Position numbers and translations under genes: made by a program | Assembly: GCA_035048485.1 (NCBI GenBank) | Contig: CM068592.1 | Coordinates: forward strand, 30,812,001-30,876,000 | Length of the DNA: 64,000 nucleotides | Direction of reading: 5' to 3' | Origin: Pteria penguin | Lineage: Eukaryota; Mollusca; Bivalvia; Pterioida; Pteriidae | The notes under the pieces: model-generated | The model's input: only the letters and a program-made list of their open reading frames with translations | Told to the model about the DNA's origin: nothing | The model's database searches: none | In this document: positions 1 to 10,286 of the stretch, piece after piece | Position numbering within the stretch: the stretch's first letter is position 1 | Layout of the letters: the number at the start of each line of letters is the position of its first letter

Positions 1-866
1 TAGTTGCGTAATTGCTTCATAACTTGCTTATTTTTCGTCGTATGATCACAAAAAACCAATACAGCACTAGAGAAGGGTTTACTCTTTTCAACTTTTTTTT
101 GAAAACCATCGAAATATTTGCCCCCTTCCCTCTGGCGTCTGCAAACCTTATCGAGAGGGGGTCTTAAATCGCCAAAATTTCACCCCGATTTTTCCATTCC
201 ATTTTCTGAGAAACAGTTTTATCTACACGCTTCACATTTTTATTATAGACTTTCACCGTCACTGTTACCCGTTTAGATAAAAAAAAATTTGAAAATATAT
301 GTTTTTTTGAAAGATTACGTAACAATTAGTTAAATTTTAAATTCGCCACTAACAGCCTTATTTTTCAAGCTAGACTATTCAAATTTTATCTGTCATATTT
401 TCTAGGTTCATATCTTTAAAAAATTCATCGGCCGATAATATCTATCTTTTTTAGTTTGGCCGCTATTTCAATTTAAAGTTTTTAAATAATTACGTAATTT
501 GCAAAAACATTTTATTTTTAGTCTTATCGTTTCCAGAACATCACCAAACGATTTTCCGTACCGATTTTAGTATGAAACATGTTTCTCAGTATTTGAAAGT
601 GAGCGATTTAAAGGATTTTAAAAAAATATCTTACTTGCGTAACTTTCATGTTTTTTCTTATTTGTTGTATTAACAAAGTATAAAAAGGAGAGATTGAGAA
701 AGTGTTTTCAAATCGAAATCTTAAACAAAAATCACATTTTTTTGCCCTCTACCCGCTACTGATGAACAAGGCAATAAACTAATCTACTCCGAGCGTCGGG
801 ATTACACATTAGAGAAACGCGTTGAATTTGCCTTGCTTAATACCCACTTCAAACGTGTATCATAGT

Positions 867-928
867 CACGGGGAAAGCGCAGTAACTCGCGATTAATTCA
901 ATCGCGAGATCCTGCACTTAGCTCGTGG
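867..928. repeat. Long stem-loop of array unit (degraded)
   Basis: The left arm has AAAGCGCAGTAACTCGCGATT; the right arm only partly matches. Confidence 0.5.
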
Positions 929-1330
929 AGTATTTAGTCGACAATTATAAATTTAAGTTTCTTTGTCTCCTTACTATAGTAGTCATCTCAGTGGTATATA
1001 CACAACTAACTTGACCGTTGAAACGCGCAATACACACACTCTATGCAGCTATGTCGCATTACGTCACCACGCTTCTGAATGGGAATTCTGTAATACACAG
1101 ACTTTCTATCGCTGTATTCATGCCGCTTTAATTACATGAGTGTGTTTACATAGTGTCTCGGTGAGATATATACATGTATCTATGTATATATATACTTCTC
1201 CTTTGCCCTAATCGGTATATCTATGATGCCGCAATAAATGCATATACTCATTGCAGTATCTCGTTTCTTTTTTTTTTTTTTTTGGTTTTCCTTCTTTCTA
1301 CTTGCATATTTTTCTTCTTTTTTTTCTAAA

Positions 1331-1373
1331 GAGGAAGACCCGCCCTGTTGCCTCGGCAACGGGTAAGCTCTAG
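1331..1373 (+). repeat. Helentron-type 3' terminus (copy 1 of 8)
   Basis: Order: GGAAGACCC, then CCTGTTGCC-TC-GGCAACGGG hairpin (one T:G wobble), then TAAGCTCTAG, then T. Hairpin plus CTAG-T is the classical Helitron 3' end. Confidence 0.85.
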
Positions 1374-3014
1374 TTATTATTATTATTATTATTTTTATTC
1401 TTAGCACTTTTTTGACTGCAATTTTCTCAGAAACGGCTTCACTGTCAATATTTTTGTTCAGCTTTTCTTACTAATAAAGCAAAACTTGATAGATTTAAAA
1501 GAAAATTTTGCTAAAATTCATGTTCTGAGTAAAATTATATAACAATTTGCAATTTTTAAAATCTCTCAACTATAACTTTTATTATGCAAGCTAGATTCCT
1601 GAAATTTTCTCTATGATGTTGTACAGGTGTAGTTCTTGACAATCGAATTAATTCCGATTAGGTAACTATTATAGTTTAAGAAGCTATAAGAGTTTAAAAT
1701 TTTCAACTTATTACGTAATTTCAAAAAAAAATTATTTTAAGCTTAAGAGCTGCAAAAATGTTGCCAAACGATTTAGAGGGTCAATATAAGGGTAAAAACA
1801 GTTATTTTAAAATTTCAAATTCATTTTTGAGAAGGTTTTAAATTTTCTCAAATAAAATGTTTATTATTTAAGCTAGACTCCCAAAAATTTCTTTATAATG
1901 TTGTACAGGTGTAGATCTTGACAACCAACTTAACGCCGATTATGTAACTTTTACGGTAAAGGCGCTATTTGTGTTTAAAGTTTTTAAACTCATTACGTAA
2001 CTTTAAAACTTTTTTATTTTAGGTATTAGCGTGTAAAAAATATTACAAAACGATTTAGAATGTCAATTTCATGGTGTAAGAGGTTTTTAAAATATTTTTT
2101 ATCCATTTTTAATTGAGAAATTTAAGATTTTCACAAATTTGGTTAGTTACGTAATTGCTTCATAACTTGCTTATTTTTCGTCATATGATCAAGAAAAAAC
2201 CATACAGCACGTGAGAAGGGTTTACTCTTTTAAATGATATTTTCAAAAACATCGAAATATTTGCCCCCTTCCCTCTAGCGTTGGTAGACCCTATCGAGAG
2301 AGGGTCTTAAAACGCCGAAATTTCACCCCGATTTTTCAATTCCATTTTCTGAGAAACGGTTTTATGTACACACTTCATATGGTGTCTATCGACTTTCAAA
2401 GGCACCGTTACCCGTTTAAGTGAAAAAAAATTACAAAATCAAACTTTTCAAAAACATTACGTAATAATTAGTAAAATTTTAAATTTTCCCCTTTATAGTA
2501 TTATTTTTTATGCTACACTTTCCAAATTTAAACTGTCATACTCTCTAGGTTCATATCTTCACAAAATTCATCGGCCGACAATATCTATCTATTTTAGTTT
2601 AGCCGCTATTTCAATTTAAATTTTTTAAAAATTACGTAATTTGCAAAACTTGTTTTATTTTTAGTCTTATCGTTTCCAGAGTATTACGAAACGATTTTCC
2701 GTAACCATTTCAGTATGAAATAAGTTTCTCAGTATTTGAAAGTGAGCAATTTAAAGATTTCTTAAAAAATATCTTATTTGCGTAACTTTCTAGTATTTTT
2801 TTATTCTTCGTATGAACAAAGAATAAAAACGAGTGTTTCAGAAAGAATTTGAATTCGAATATTAAACAAAAATAACTTTTTTTTCTCTCTCTCTACCCGC
2901 TACTGATGAAGAACGCAATAAACAAATCTTCTCCGAGCGTCGGGATTACACATTAGAAGAGCGCGTTGAATTTGCCTTGCTTAATACCTCGCACAGCGCC
3001 GCTCCTATAGAGAC

Positions 3015-3075
3015 GGGAAAAGCGCAGTAACTCGCGATTAATTATTAATTCATTCGCGAGTTACTGCGCTTTCCC
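3015..3075. repeat. Long stem-loop of array unit
   Basis: Arms AAAGCGCAGTAACTCGCGA and TCGCGAGTTACTGCGCTTT pair over 19 bp, extended by GGG/CCC with one bulged A. The loop is AT-rich. It lies about 470 bp before CTAG. Confidence 0.8.
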
Positions 3076-3505
3076 TGTGGAATATCTAATCGGCAATTAT
3101 AAAGGAATCCCTCAATATGTATGTTTACTTAAATTTGAGTTTCTTTATCTCCTTACTATAGTAGTCATCTCAGTGCTATACGTACAGCTAACGTGACCTT
3201 TGAAATAAATGCGTAATACACACTCTCTATTCAGCTTTGTCGCATTATGTCACCACGCTTCTGAATGGGAATTCTGTAATACACAGACTTTCTGTAGCTG
3301 GATTCATGCCGCTTTAATTACATGAGTGTGTTTACATAGTGTCTCGGCGAGATATATACATGTATCTATGTATATACTTCTCATTTGTCCTAATCGGCAC
3401 ATCTATGATGCCGCAATAAATGCGTATATTCATTGCAGTATCTCGTTTCTTTTTTCTTTTTTTTTCCTTCTTTCTACGTACATATTTTTCTTTTTTTTTT
3501 CTAAA

Positions 3506-3548
3506 GAGGAAGACCCGCCCTGTTGCCTCGGCAACAGGTAAGCTCTAG
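3506..3548 (+). repeat. Helentron-type 3' terminus (copy 2 of 8)
   Basis: Contains GGAAGACCC, a perfect 9-bp hairpin (CCTGTTGCC / GGCAACAGG, 2-nt loop) and terminal CTAG followed by T. Confidence 0.85.
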
Positions 3549-3772
3549 TATTTTTTTATTCTTCGTATGAACAAAGAATAAAAACGAGTGTTTCAGAAAG
3601 AATTTGAATTCGAATATTAAACAAAAATAACATTTTTTTTCTCTCTCTCTCTACCCGCTACTGATGAAGAACGCAATAAACAAATCTTCTCCGAGCGTCG
3701 GGATTACACATTAGAAGAGCGCGTTGAATTCGCCTTGCTTAATACCTCGCACAGCGCCGCTCCTATAGAGAC

Positions 3773-3833
3773 GGGAAAAGCGCAGTAACTCGCGATTAAT
3801 TATTAATTCATTCGCGAGTTACTGCGCTTTCCC
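3773..3833. repeat. Long stem-loop of array unit
   Basis: Same structure as 3015-3075, in the short unit. Confidence 0.8.
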
Positions 3834-4263
3834 TGTGGAATATCTAATCGGCAATTATAAAGGAATCCCTCAATATGTATGTTTACTTAAATTTGAGTTT
3901 CTTTATCTCCTTACTATAGTAGTCATCTCGGTGCTATACGTACAGCTAACGTGACCTTTGAAATAAATGCGTAATACACACTCTCTATCCAGCTTTGTCG
4001 CATTACGTCACCACGCTTCTGAATGGGAATTCTGTAATACACAGACTTTCTGTAGCTGGATTCATGCTGCTTTAATTACATGAGTGTGTTTACATAGTGT
4101 CTCGGCGAGATATATACATGTATCTATGTATATACTTCTCATTTGTCCTAATCGGCACATCTATGATGCCGCAATAAATGCGTATACTCATTGCAGTATC
4201 TCGTTTCTTTTTTCTTTTTTTTTTCCTTCTTTCTACGTACATATTTTTCTTTTTTTTTCTAAA

Positions 4264-4306
4264 GAGGAAGACCCGCCCTGTTGCCTCGGCAACAGGTAAG
4301 CTCTAG
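4264..4306 (+). repeat. Helentron-type 3' terminus (copy 3 of 8)
   Basis: Same 43 bp as copy 2. It abuts a 5' hairpin-bearing end directly (CTAG|TTAGGGTCTTCC), the clearest 3'-to-5' junction in the window. Confidence 0.85.
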
Positions 4307-4309
4307 TTA

Positions 4310-4336
4310 GGGTCTTCCGATTCCATCGGAAGACCC
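4310..4336 (+). repeat. 5'-end hairpin (1 of 5)
   Basis: Perfect 12-bp stem GGGTCTTCCGAT / ATCGGAAGACCC with loop TCC. The first nine bases are the inverse of GGAAGACCC in the 3' terminus, as in the asymmetric terminal inverted repeats described for Helentrons. Confidence 0.8.
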
Positions 4337-4378
4337 TTCTGTTATTGTGATGTTTTTTCTTTACATTTGTTATTATTA

Positions 4379-4405
4379 GGGTCTTCCGATTCCATCGGAA
4401 GACCC
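4379..4405 (+). repeat. 5'-end hairpin (2 of 5)
   Basis: Exact copy of 4310-4336, displaced by 69 bp with its downstream flank. Confidence 0.8.
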
Positions 4406-5762
4406 TTCTGTTATTGTGATGTTTTTTCTTTACATTTGTTATTATTATTATTATTCTCAGCACTTTGACTGCCATTTTCTCAGAAACGGCTTGACCAACA
4501 ACCTTTTTATTGCGGCTTCTTGCTTGATGAGCCAGGGGAAATTGATTGCTAAGAAAAAAAAATCGAAATATTATGGTTTTAAAGAAAATTACGTAATAGG
4601 GATAAATTTTTTTATTTTCTCAAAAACAAAATTATTATTTTAGATAGATTCCTCAAATTTTTATGCTCAATTTTGACAGGTGTGTCCTTGACAATGAAAT
4701 CAACGCCGATTATCTACTTTTAACGGTTAGGCCGTTATTAAAATTTAAAAATTACGTAATTTTTAAACTGCTTTGTTTTAAGTCTAAGCATTTTAAAAAC
4801 GGTATAGAACGATTTAGAATGTAAATTTAATGGTTAAAAAAATTTCTTTTAAAATTTTAAATCCATTTTTAATTGAGAAATTTAAGTTTTTCACAAATTT
4901 GGTTAGTTACGTAATTGCTTCATAACTTTCTTAGTTTTTATCATATGATCACCAAAATTCAATCAGTACAGGAGAAGGGTTAGCGCTTCTGAATTATATT
5001 TTCAAAAACATCGAAATATTATCCCCCTTCCCTCTATCGTTGGACAACCCTATCGAGAGAGGGTCTTAAAACGCCGAAATTTCACCCCGATTTTTCAATT
5101 CCATTTCCTGAGAAACGGTTTTATGTACATACTTCATATTGTGTCTATCGACTTTCACAGGCACCGTTATCCATTTAAGTAAAAAAATTTTACAAAATAA
5201 AAGTTTTCAAAAACATTACGTAATAATTAGTAAAATTTTAAATTCTCCCCTTTATAGCATTATTTTTCATCCTACACTTTCCAAATTTGAACTGTCATAC
5301 TCTCTAGGTTCATATCTTCATAACTTACATCGGCCGACAATATCTATCTATTTTAGTTTGGCCGCTATTTCAATTTAAAGTTTTTAAATAATTACGTAAT
5401 TTGCAAAAATGTTTTATTTTTAGTCCGATCGTTTCCAGAGTATTACGAAACGATTTTCCGTAACCATTTCAGTATGAAATATGTTTCTCAGTATTTGAAA
5501 GTGACCAATTTAAAGATTTTTAAAAAATATTTTACTTGCGTAACTTTCGTGTATCTTCTTATTCTTCGTATGAAAAAAGAATAAAAACGAGAGTTGAAGA
5601 AAGAATTTGAATTCGAATTTTTAAACAAAAATAACATTTTTTGCACTCTACTGATGAACAACGCAATCTACAAATCTTCTCCGAGCGTCGGGATTACACA
5701 TTAGAAGACCGTGTTAAATTTGCCTTGCTTAATACCTCGCACAGCGCCGCTCCTATAGAGAC

Positions 5763-5823
5763 GGGAAAAGCGCAGTAACTCGCGATTAATTATTAATTCA
5801 TTCGCGAGTTACTGTGCTGTCCC
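5763..5823. repeat. Long stem-loop of array unit (two mismatches)
   Basis: Same arms; the right arm reads ACTGTGCTGTCCCC, so the outer stem is weakened. Confidence 0.7.
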
Positions 5824-6267
5824 CGTGGAATATCTAATCGGCAATTATAAAGGAATCCCTCAATATGTATGTTTACTTAAATTTGAGTTTCTTTATCTCC
5901 TTACTATAGTAGTCAGCTCAGTGCTATACGTACAGCTAACGTGACCTTTGAAATAAATGCGTAATACACACTCTCTATCCAGCTTTGTCGCATTATGTCA
6001 CCACGCTTCTGAATGGGAATTCTGTAATACACAGACTTTCTGTAGCTGGATTCATGCCGCTTTAATTACATGCGTGTGTTTACATAGTGTCTCGGCGAGA
6101 TATATACATGTATCTATGTATATACTTCTCATTTGTCCTAATCGGCATATCTATGATGCCGCAATAAATGCGTATACTCATTGCAGTATCTCGTTTCTTT
6201 TTTCTTTTTTTTTTTTTCTTCTTTCTACGTACATATTTTTCTTTTTTTTTTTTTTTTTTTGTCTAAA

Positions 6268-6310
6268 GAGGAAGACCCGCCCTGTTGCCTCGGCAACGGG
6301 TAAGCTCTAG
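6268..6310 (+). repeat. Helentron-type 3' terminus (copy 4 of 8)
   Basis: Same 43-bp motif with the GGCAACGGG variant of the right hairpin arm; followed by TTATTATT. Confidence 0.85.
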
Positions 6311-8100
6311 TTATTATTATTATTATTATTCTCAGCACTTTGACTGCATTTTTCTCAAAAACGGCTAGACCAACAACCTTTTTATCGCGGCTACTGGCTT
6401 GATGAGCCAGGGGAAATTGAATGATAAGAAAAAAATATTAAACTATTATGGTTTAAAAGGAAATTACGTAATAGGGTTAATTTTTTTATTTTCTCAAAAG
6501 CAAGTTTATTATTTAAGATAGATTCCTCAACTTTTCATTCTTAAATTTGACAGGTGTGATTTTGACAATGGAATCAACGCCGATTATCTACATTTAACGG
6601 TTAAGCCATTATTTAAATTTAAAAATTACGTAATTTTTAAACTTCGTTGTTTTTAAATTAAGCTTTTTAAAAACGGTATAGAACGATTTAGAATGTCAAT
6701 TTCATGGTAAAAAAGTTTCTTTTAATATTTGAAATGCATTTTTAATTGAGAAATTTAAGTTTTTCACAAATTTGGTTAGTTACGTAATTGCTTCGTAAAC
6801 TTCTTAGTTTTTATCATATGATCACCAAAATTCAATCAGCGAAGGAGAAAGGTTAGTGCTTTTGAATTCTATTTTCAAAAACATCGAAATATTAGCCCCC
6901 TTCCCTCTATCGTCGGACAACCCTATCGAGAGAGGGTCTTAAAACGCCGAAATTTCACCCCGATTTTTCAATTCCATTTTCTGAGAAACGGTTTTATATA
7001 CACACTTCATATTGTGTCTATAGATTTTCACAGGCACCGTTACCCGTTTAATAAAAAAAAAAGTTTAAAAATGAAAGTTTTTAAAACCATTACGTAACAA
7101 TTAGTAAAATTTTAAATTCTCCCCTAGAGAGCTTATTTTTAATGCTACACTATCCAAATTTGAACTATCATATTCTCTAGGTTCATATCTTTATAACTTA
7201 CATCGGCCGACAATATCTATCTATTTTAGTTTGGCCGCTATTTCAATTTAAAGTTTTTAAATAATTACGTAATTTGCAAAAATGTTTTATGTTTAGTCCT
7301 ATCGTTTCCAGAGTATTACGAAACAATTTTCCGTAACGATTTAAGTATGAAATATGTTTCTCAGTATTTGAAAATGAGCAATTTAAAGATTTCTTTAAAA
7401 AAATCTCTTACTTGCGTAACTTTCATGTATTTTCTTATTCTTCTTATGAACAAAGAATAAAAACGAGAGTTTGGGAAAGAATTTGAATTCGAATTCTTAA
7501 ACAAAAATCTCATTTTTTGCACTCTACCCGCTACTGATGAACAACGCAATAAACAAATCTTCTCCGAGCGTCGGGGTTACAAAGAGGAGCGCGTTGAATT
7601 TGCCTTGCTTAATACCTTGATTTCAAACATGTGAGATATTCCATGGACAAGGCGCAGTAACTCGCGATTCATTCAATCGCGATTAATTCACTGGCGAGTT
7701 ACCGCGCTTCGTCCGTGGAATGTTTAATCGACAGTTAAAAAGGAGACGCGCAATATGTATGTTTTATTTAAACTTTTCTCTTTCTTTTTCTCCTTACTAT
7801 AGTAGTCATCTCAGTGGTATATATAAAACTATCTTGACCGTTGAAACGCGCAATACATACACTCTATCCAGCCATGTCGCATTACGTCACCACGCTTCTG
7901 AATGGGAATTCTGTAATACACAGACGTTCTATAGCTTGATTCATGCCGCTTTAATTACATGAGTGTGTTTACATAGTGTCTCGGCGAGATATATACATGT
8001 ATCTATGTATATACTTCTCCTTTGTCCTAATCGGCATATCTATGATGCCGCAATAAATGCGTATACTCATTGAAGTATCTCTGTCATTTTATGAATATCC
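6311..8100 (+). repeat. Array A, unit W, 3' end missing
   Basis: Collinear with the other units, including a diverged long stem-loop at 7640-7718, up to the segment around ATGCCGCAATAAATGCG. It then continues into a different tail instead of the T-rich stretch and CTAG terminus. The array therefore stops being recognisable here; the tail reappears at 9400-9480. Confidence 0.75.
7640..7718. repeat. Long stem-loop of array unit (diverged)
   Basis: Arms CATGGACAAGGCGCAGTAAC and GTTACCGCGCTTCGTCCGTG still pair although both changed. This looks like partly compensatory change, with a longer loop. Confidence 0.6.
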
Positions 8101-9490
8101 CGTATATTTTTAAGGAAATTCTAAATGTTTCTTTTACTTGATTTTCGATTACATGATTGTGTTTACATCAGTGGCGGATCCAAGGAAGGGGGGGGGAGAG
8201 GCGGGGAGAAAAGAAAAAGAGAAATGAGGAAAAGAAAAAAAAAAAAGAAATATAATGGGGCGAAGGGGTGTATAGTCAATATGTGTTGTAACTTATTGAT
8301 GAGACAAGTCGCTCTTTCAGTGCTTGTAAATTATACTCGTGATATATTTTATTGCAATTTTATTTTCACGCTGCCTAATATCTTAACTTATAGCCAAAAC
8401 ACGGGTATTTCATTGAGACTGGCATTTGGAGTGGCAAAATACTAACGTTTCCCGTAAAATTTATGACGTCATAGTTAAAAGTTGATTGTGCCTGACGTTA
8501 TATAAAATACTCATATGTGAATATTGTGCCAAAGAATGTTTCTTATAATATATATATAGATCTATGTGGGGTGAAAAACATCAGCAAAGTGCAAATAACT
8601 TGTAATATTTAATAAATGGTTACGTCATATACATTGTCATCGTTTGTTAGAATTTCTGCTGGATATTCACCTGGAAAGTAATATTTTTTACAGTTATTCG
8701 ATCAATATGATCAACAGTATCCGCTAATGCAATACGGTATCCATCGATCGGCCTTCAAGCTGACCAAGGAGAACGAACAAACTGGTCCAAAAATGGTATC
8801 AAATTGCACCATTTTCATCCTATTTCAAAAAAAAAAATTCCCGCGAACCCCCCCCCCCTTGCGGGAGGGGGACACCCCCTCCCGCACCTACCCCCACTCG
8901 GCGCTTCGCGCCTTGTTAGGTCTCCCCCTCCCCCGGACATTTTGCCTTATGGATCTGCCACTGTACATACTGTCTCGGAGAGATGAATACATTAATAGTA
9001 TAGTTTATTAGTCTTAAACAATACAGCTCATTGACAAGCATATATAGTAAAACATTCAACATTATATACAAAATTGTCATTAGCGAAAAACACAATAGCA
9101 TAATGTTATGTAAATAAATGAATGACACAATATGAGTATAGGTATAATTATATATGAAGTTTTCGGATAACAAAAGCATTTTTTATATATTTGCCATGGT
9201 TAAAAAGTTCTTTTACGTTTTGACTGGCAAATAACTGTATCAATTTATAGACTGAAGGTTTTACGCAATAATATTTTTTCAAAAATTTTACTCTTATGTC
9301 GTTATAATACATGATACATGATGTACCTATGTATATATTTGTCGTTTGTCCTAAGCGGCATATGTATGATGCCGCAATAAATGCGTGTATTCATTGTCAA
9401 TGAAATATCTCGGTTTTGATTATGAATGCATATGTCCAGTTCATTTTGTATGACGATTCTAAATGTTTCTTTTCTTGATTGTTTCTTTGT
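8101..9490 (+). repeat. Relic tail repeats after array A, split by a transposon
   Basis: The segment 7950-8160 (start ATTACATGAGTGTG, then ATGCCGCAATAAATGCG, then AATTCTAAATGTTTCTTTT) recurs in diverged form around 8150-8168 plus 8964-9480. This suggests a tandem tail repeat of about 190-200 bp. It is interrupted at 8169-8963. The stretch 9000-9300 is AT-rich and otherwise unrecognised. Confidence 0.55.
8169..8963. mobile_element. Nonautonomous DNA transposon with TIR CAGTGGCGGATCCA and TSD TACAT
   Basis: Terminal inverted repeats are CAGTGGCGGATCCA at the left and TGGATCTGCCACTG at the right (one mismatch). Direct TACAT repeats flank it (8164-8168 and 8964-8968). The array units give the empty site: GTTTACATAGTGTCTCGG there against GTTTACAT-element-TACATACTGTCTCGG here. 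Inside are an A/G-rich stretch, C-runs near 8840 and no transposase. I do not assign a superfamily, because a 5-bp duplication with these ends is not diagnostic to me. Confidence 0.85.
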
Positions 9491-9675
9491 TTAGATAATT
9501 GTAATTATTTCCTGAATTTCAGTTGTTTGTTTGTTTGTTTGTTTGAGGTTTTTTTCTTTCTTTTCTTTTTCTTTCTTTTTTTTTTTTTTTTTTTTTTTTG
9601 AAAAGAGGCAAGGGTATACTTTTGATTATGGTCAGTATATATATGTGACATGAGCATGGAAAGAGCGGACTGTAT

Positions 9676-9759
<84 letters not shown>

Positions 9760-9780
9760 GCCACATATTTACATGTAAAA
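9491..9780. repeat. Microsatellite cluster
   Basis: Holds GTTT repeats (about 9523-9545), a T/C tract with T>20 (to 9599), (CA)n at about 9679-9724 and (CT)n at about 9725-9756. No gene. Confidence 0.9.
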
Positions 9781-9782
9781 AT

Positions 9783-9853
9783 GCAGATTTGGCGCCAAAA
9801 CTAGCCGAGTAGTTTGGCCACTACAAACTGGTTTGGTGCCAAATCTGGCTTTA
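9783..9853. repeat. Hairpin with TTTGGCGCCAAA palindrome
   Basis: CAGATTTGGCGCCAAA at 9784-9799 pairs with TTTGGTGCCAAATCTG on the other side, and an inner AGTTTG/CAAACT pair extends the fold. The palindrome TTTGGCGCCAAA (9788-9799) matches the E2F consensus. It may be only a small foldback element. Confidence 0.5.
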
Positions 9854-10034
9854 CCTTCAAGTTAAAAATGAGATGTTCTAAGTCGTAGTTTGTGTATTGA
9901 TTTGTATTTTTTGAAAGAAGCATTGAAAGGTAATGTATATTTTTATACTTAATTCTTGTAAATTAAATTGATAGTCTCTAAAACTTTAACCATTTGTTAG
10001 CTTAACCAGCGGTTAAAGTTTTGTATATATAACT

Positions 10035-10286
10035 GTTCAAAATCGTCAGTAGTACGAAAACACTTTGGTGCGATATGATCCTATACCATGTGACCCAGTC
10101 ACGTGACATTCCAAAACAAAGAACAAAGACGCCATAGGCAAATTGTAATAAGATATGTTCGATTGATCGCTGCTTGAAAAGACCATTGATTGATTTGTGA
10201 AATTATCTGAAAATATCATTGTTCTCCTTACATATTTCTTAAGTACACTGCAGTCAGGAGGGTGTGAATTCCATTGAATTAATCAG
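10035..10286 (+). other. Candidate 5' noncoding exon/promoter block of Helentron copy 1
   Basis: GTTCAAAATCGTCAGTA, CACTTTGGTGCGAT and GTGACATT in this block recur in the same order at 37318-37561, and both blocks end in a splice-donor-like CAG|GTAA (boundary 10286/10287 here). It contains TCACGTGA, an E-box palindrome. It lies 10.3 kb upstream of the ORF, whose start follows a splice-acceptor-like TTTTCCAG. The homology is visible; the exon reading is inference. The preceding 9854-10034 shows nothing recognisable. Confidence 0.4.

Larger units (their letters stand above)
1..1373 (+). repeat. Array A, unit X (5'-truncated by window edge)
   Basis: Noncoding AT-rich repeat unit ending in the 43-bp Helentron-type 3' terminus. 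Its first ~930 bases are nearly identical to 34019-34920 in array B, which identifies it as the same unit type. It holds a degraded copy of the long stem-loop (867-928) and a T-rich stretch before the terminus. No coding potential: short ORFs here recur as shadows in every unit. Confidence 0.85.
1374..3548 (+). repeat. Array A, unit Y (full length, 2175 bp)
   Basis: Complete head-to-tail noncoding unit between two CTAG termini. It starts with TTATTATT and carries five exact TTACGTAA palindromes (1711, 1993, 2147, 2457, 2632), the long stem-loop at 3015-3075 and the 43-bp 3' terminus. The same unit type recurs after copy 2 (62903-64000 matches 1374-2311 almost base for base). This is what a nonautonomous partner (HINE-like) of the Helentron would look like; that role is inferred from the shared 3' end. 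Confidence 0.85.
3549..4306 (+). repeat. Array A, short unit (758 bp) duplicating the 3' third of unit Y
   Basis: This is a near-identical tandem copy of about 2792-3548, from the TATTTTTTTATTCTTCG segment to the CTAG terminus, with its own stem-loop (3773-3833). Because it lacks the first two thirds of a unit, it is an unequal-exchange or truncated-replication product. Confidence 0.85.
4307..6310 (+). repeat. Array A, unit Z (2004 bp) with doubled 5' hairpin
   Basis: Starts immediately after CTAG with TTAGGGTCTTCC and carries two 69-bp repeats, each containing the 12-bp-stem hairpin (4310-4336 and 4379-4405). The remainder is collinear with unit Y but diverged. It ends with a stem-loop (5763-5823), a long T tract and the 43-bp 3' terminus. 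Confidence 0.85.

Noticed and set aside
1180..1407. Small minus-strand ORFs over the T-rich tracts throughout the arrays
   Set aside because: Low-complexity Lys-rich translations of T tracts; no evidence for genes.
4233..4475. Minus-strand ORF with repeated NVKKKHHNNRRVFRWNRKT
   Set aside because: It is the translation of the duplicated hairpin segment on the opposite strand.
3326..6310. 71-117 aa plus-strand ORFs starting MCLHSVSARYIHV, repeated in several array units
   Set aside because: The similarity is that of the repeat DNA. They end in a Phe/Ser-rich translation of the T/C tract and the 3' terminus. Not a protein family.
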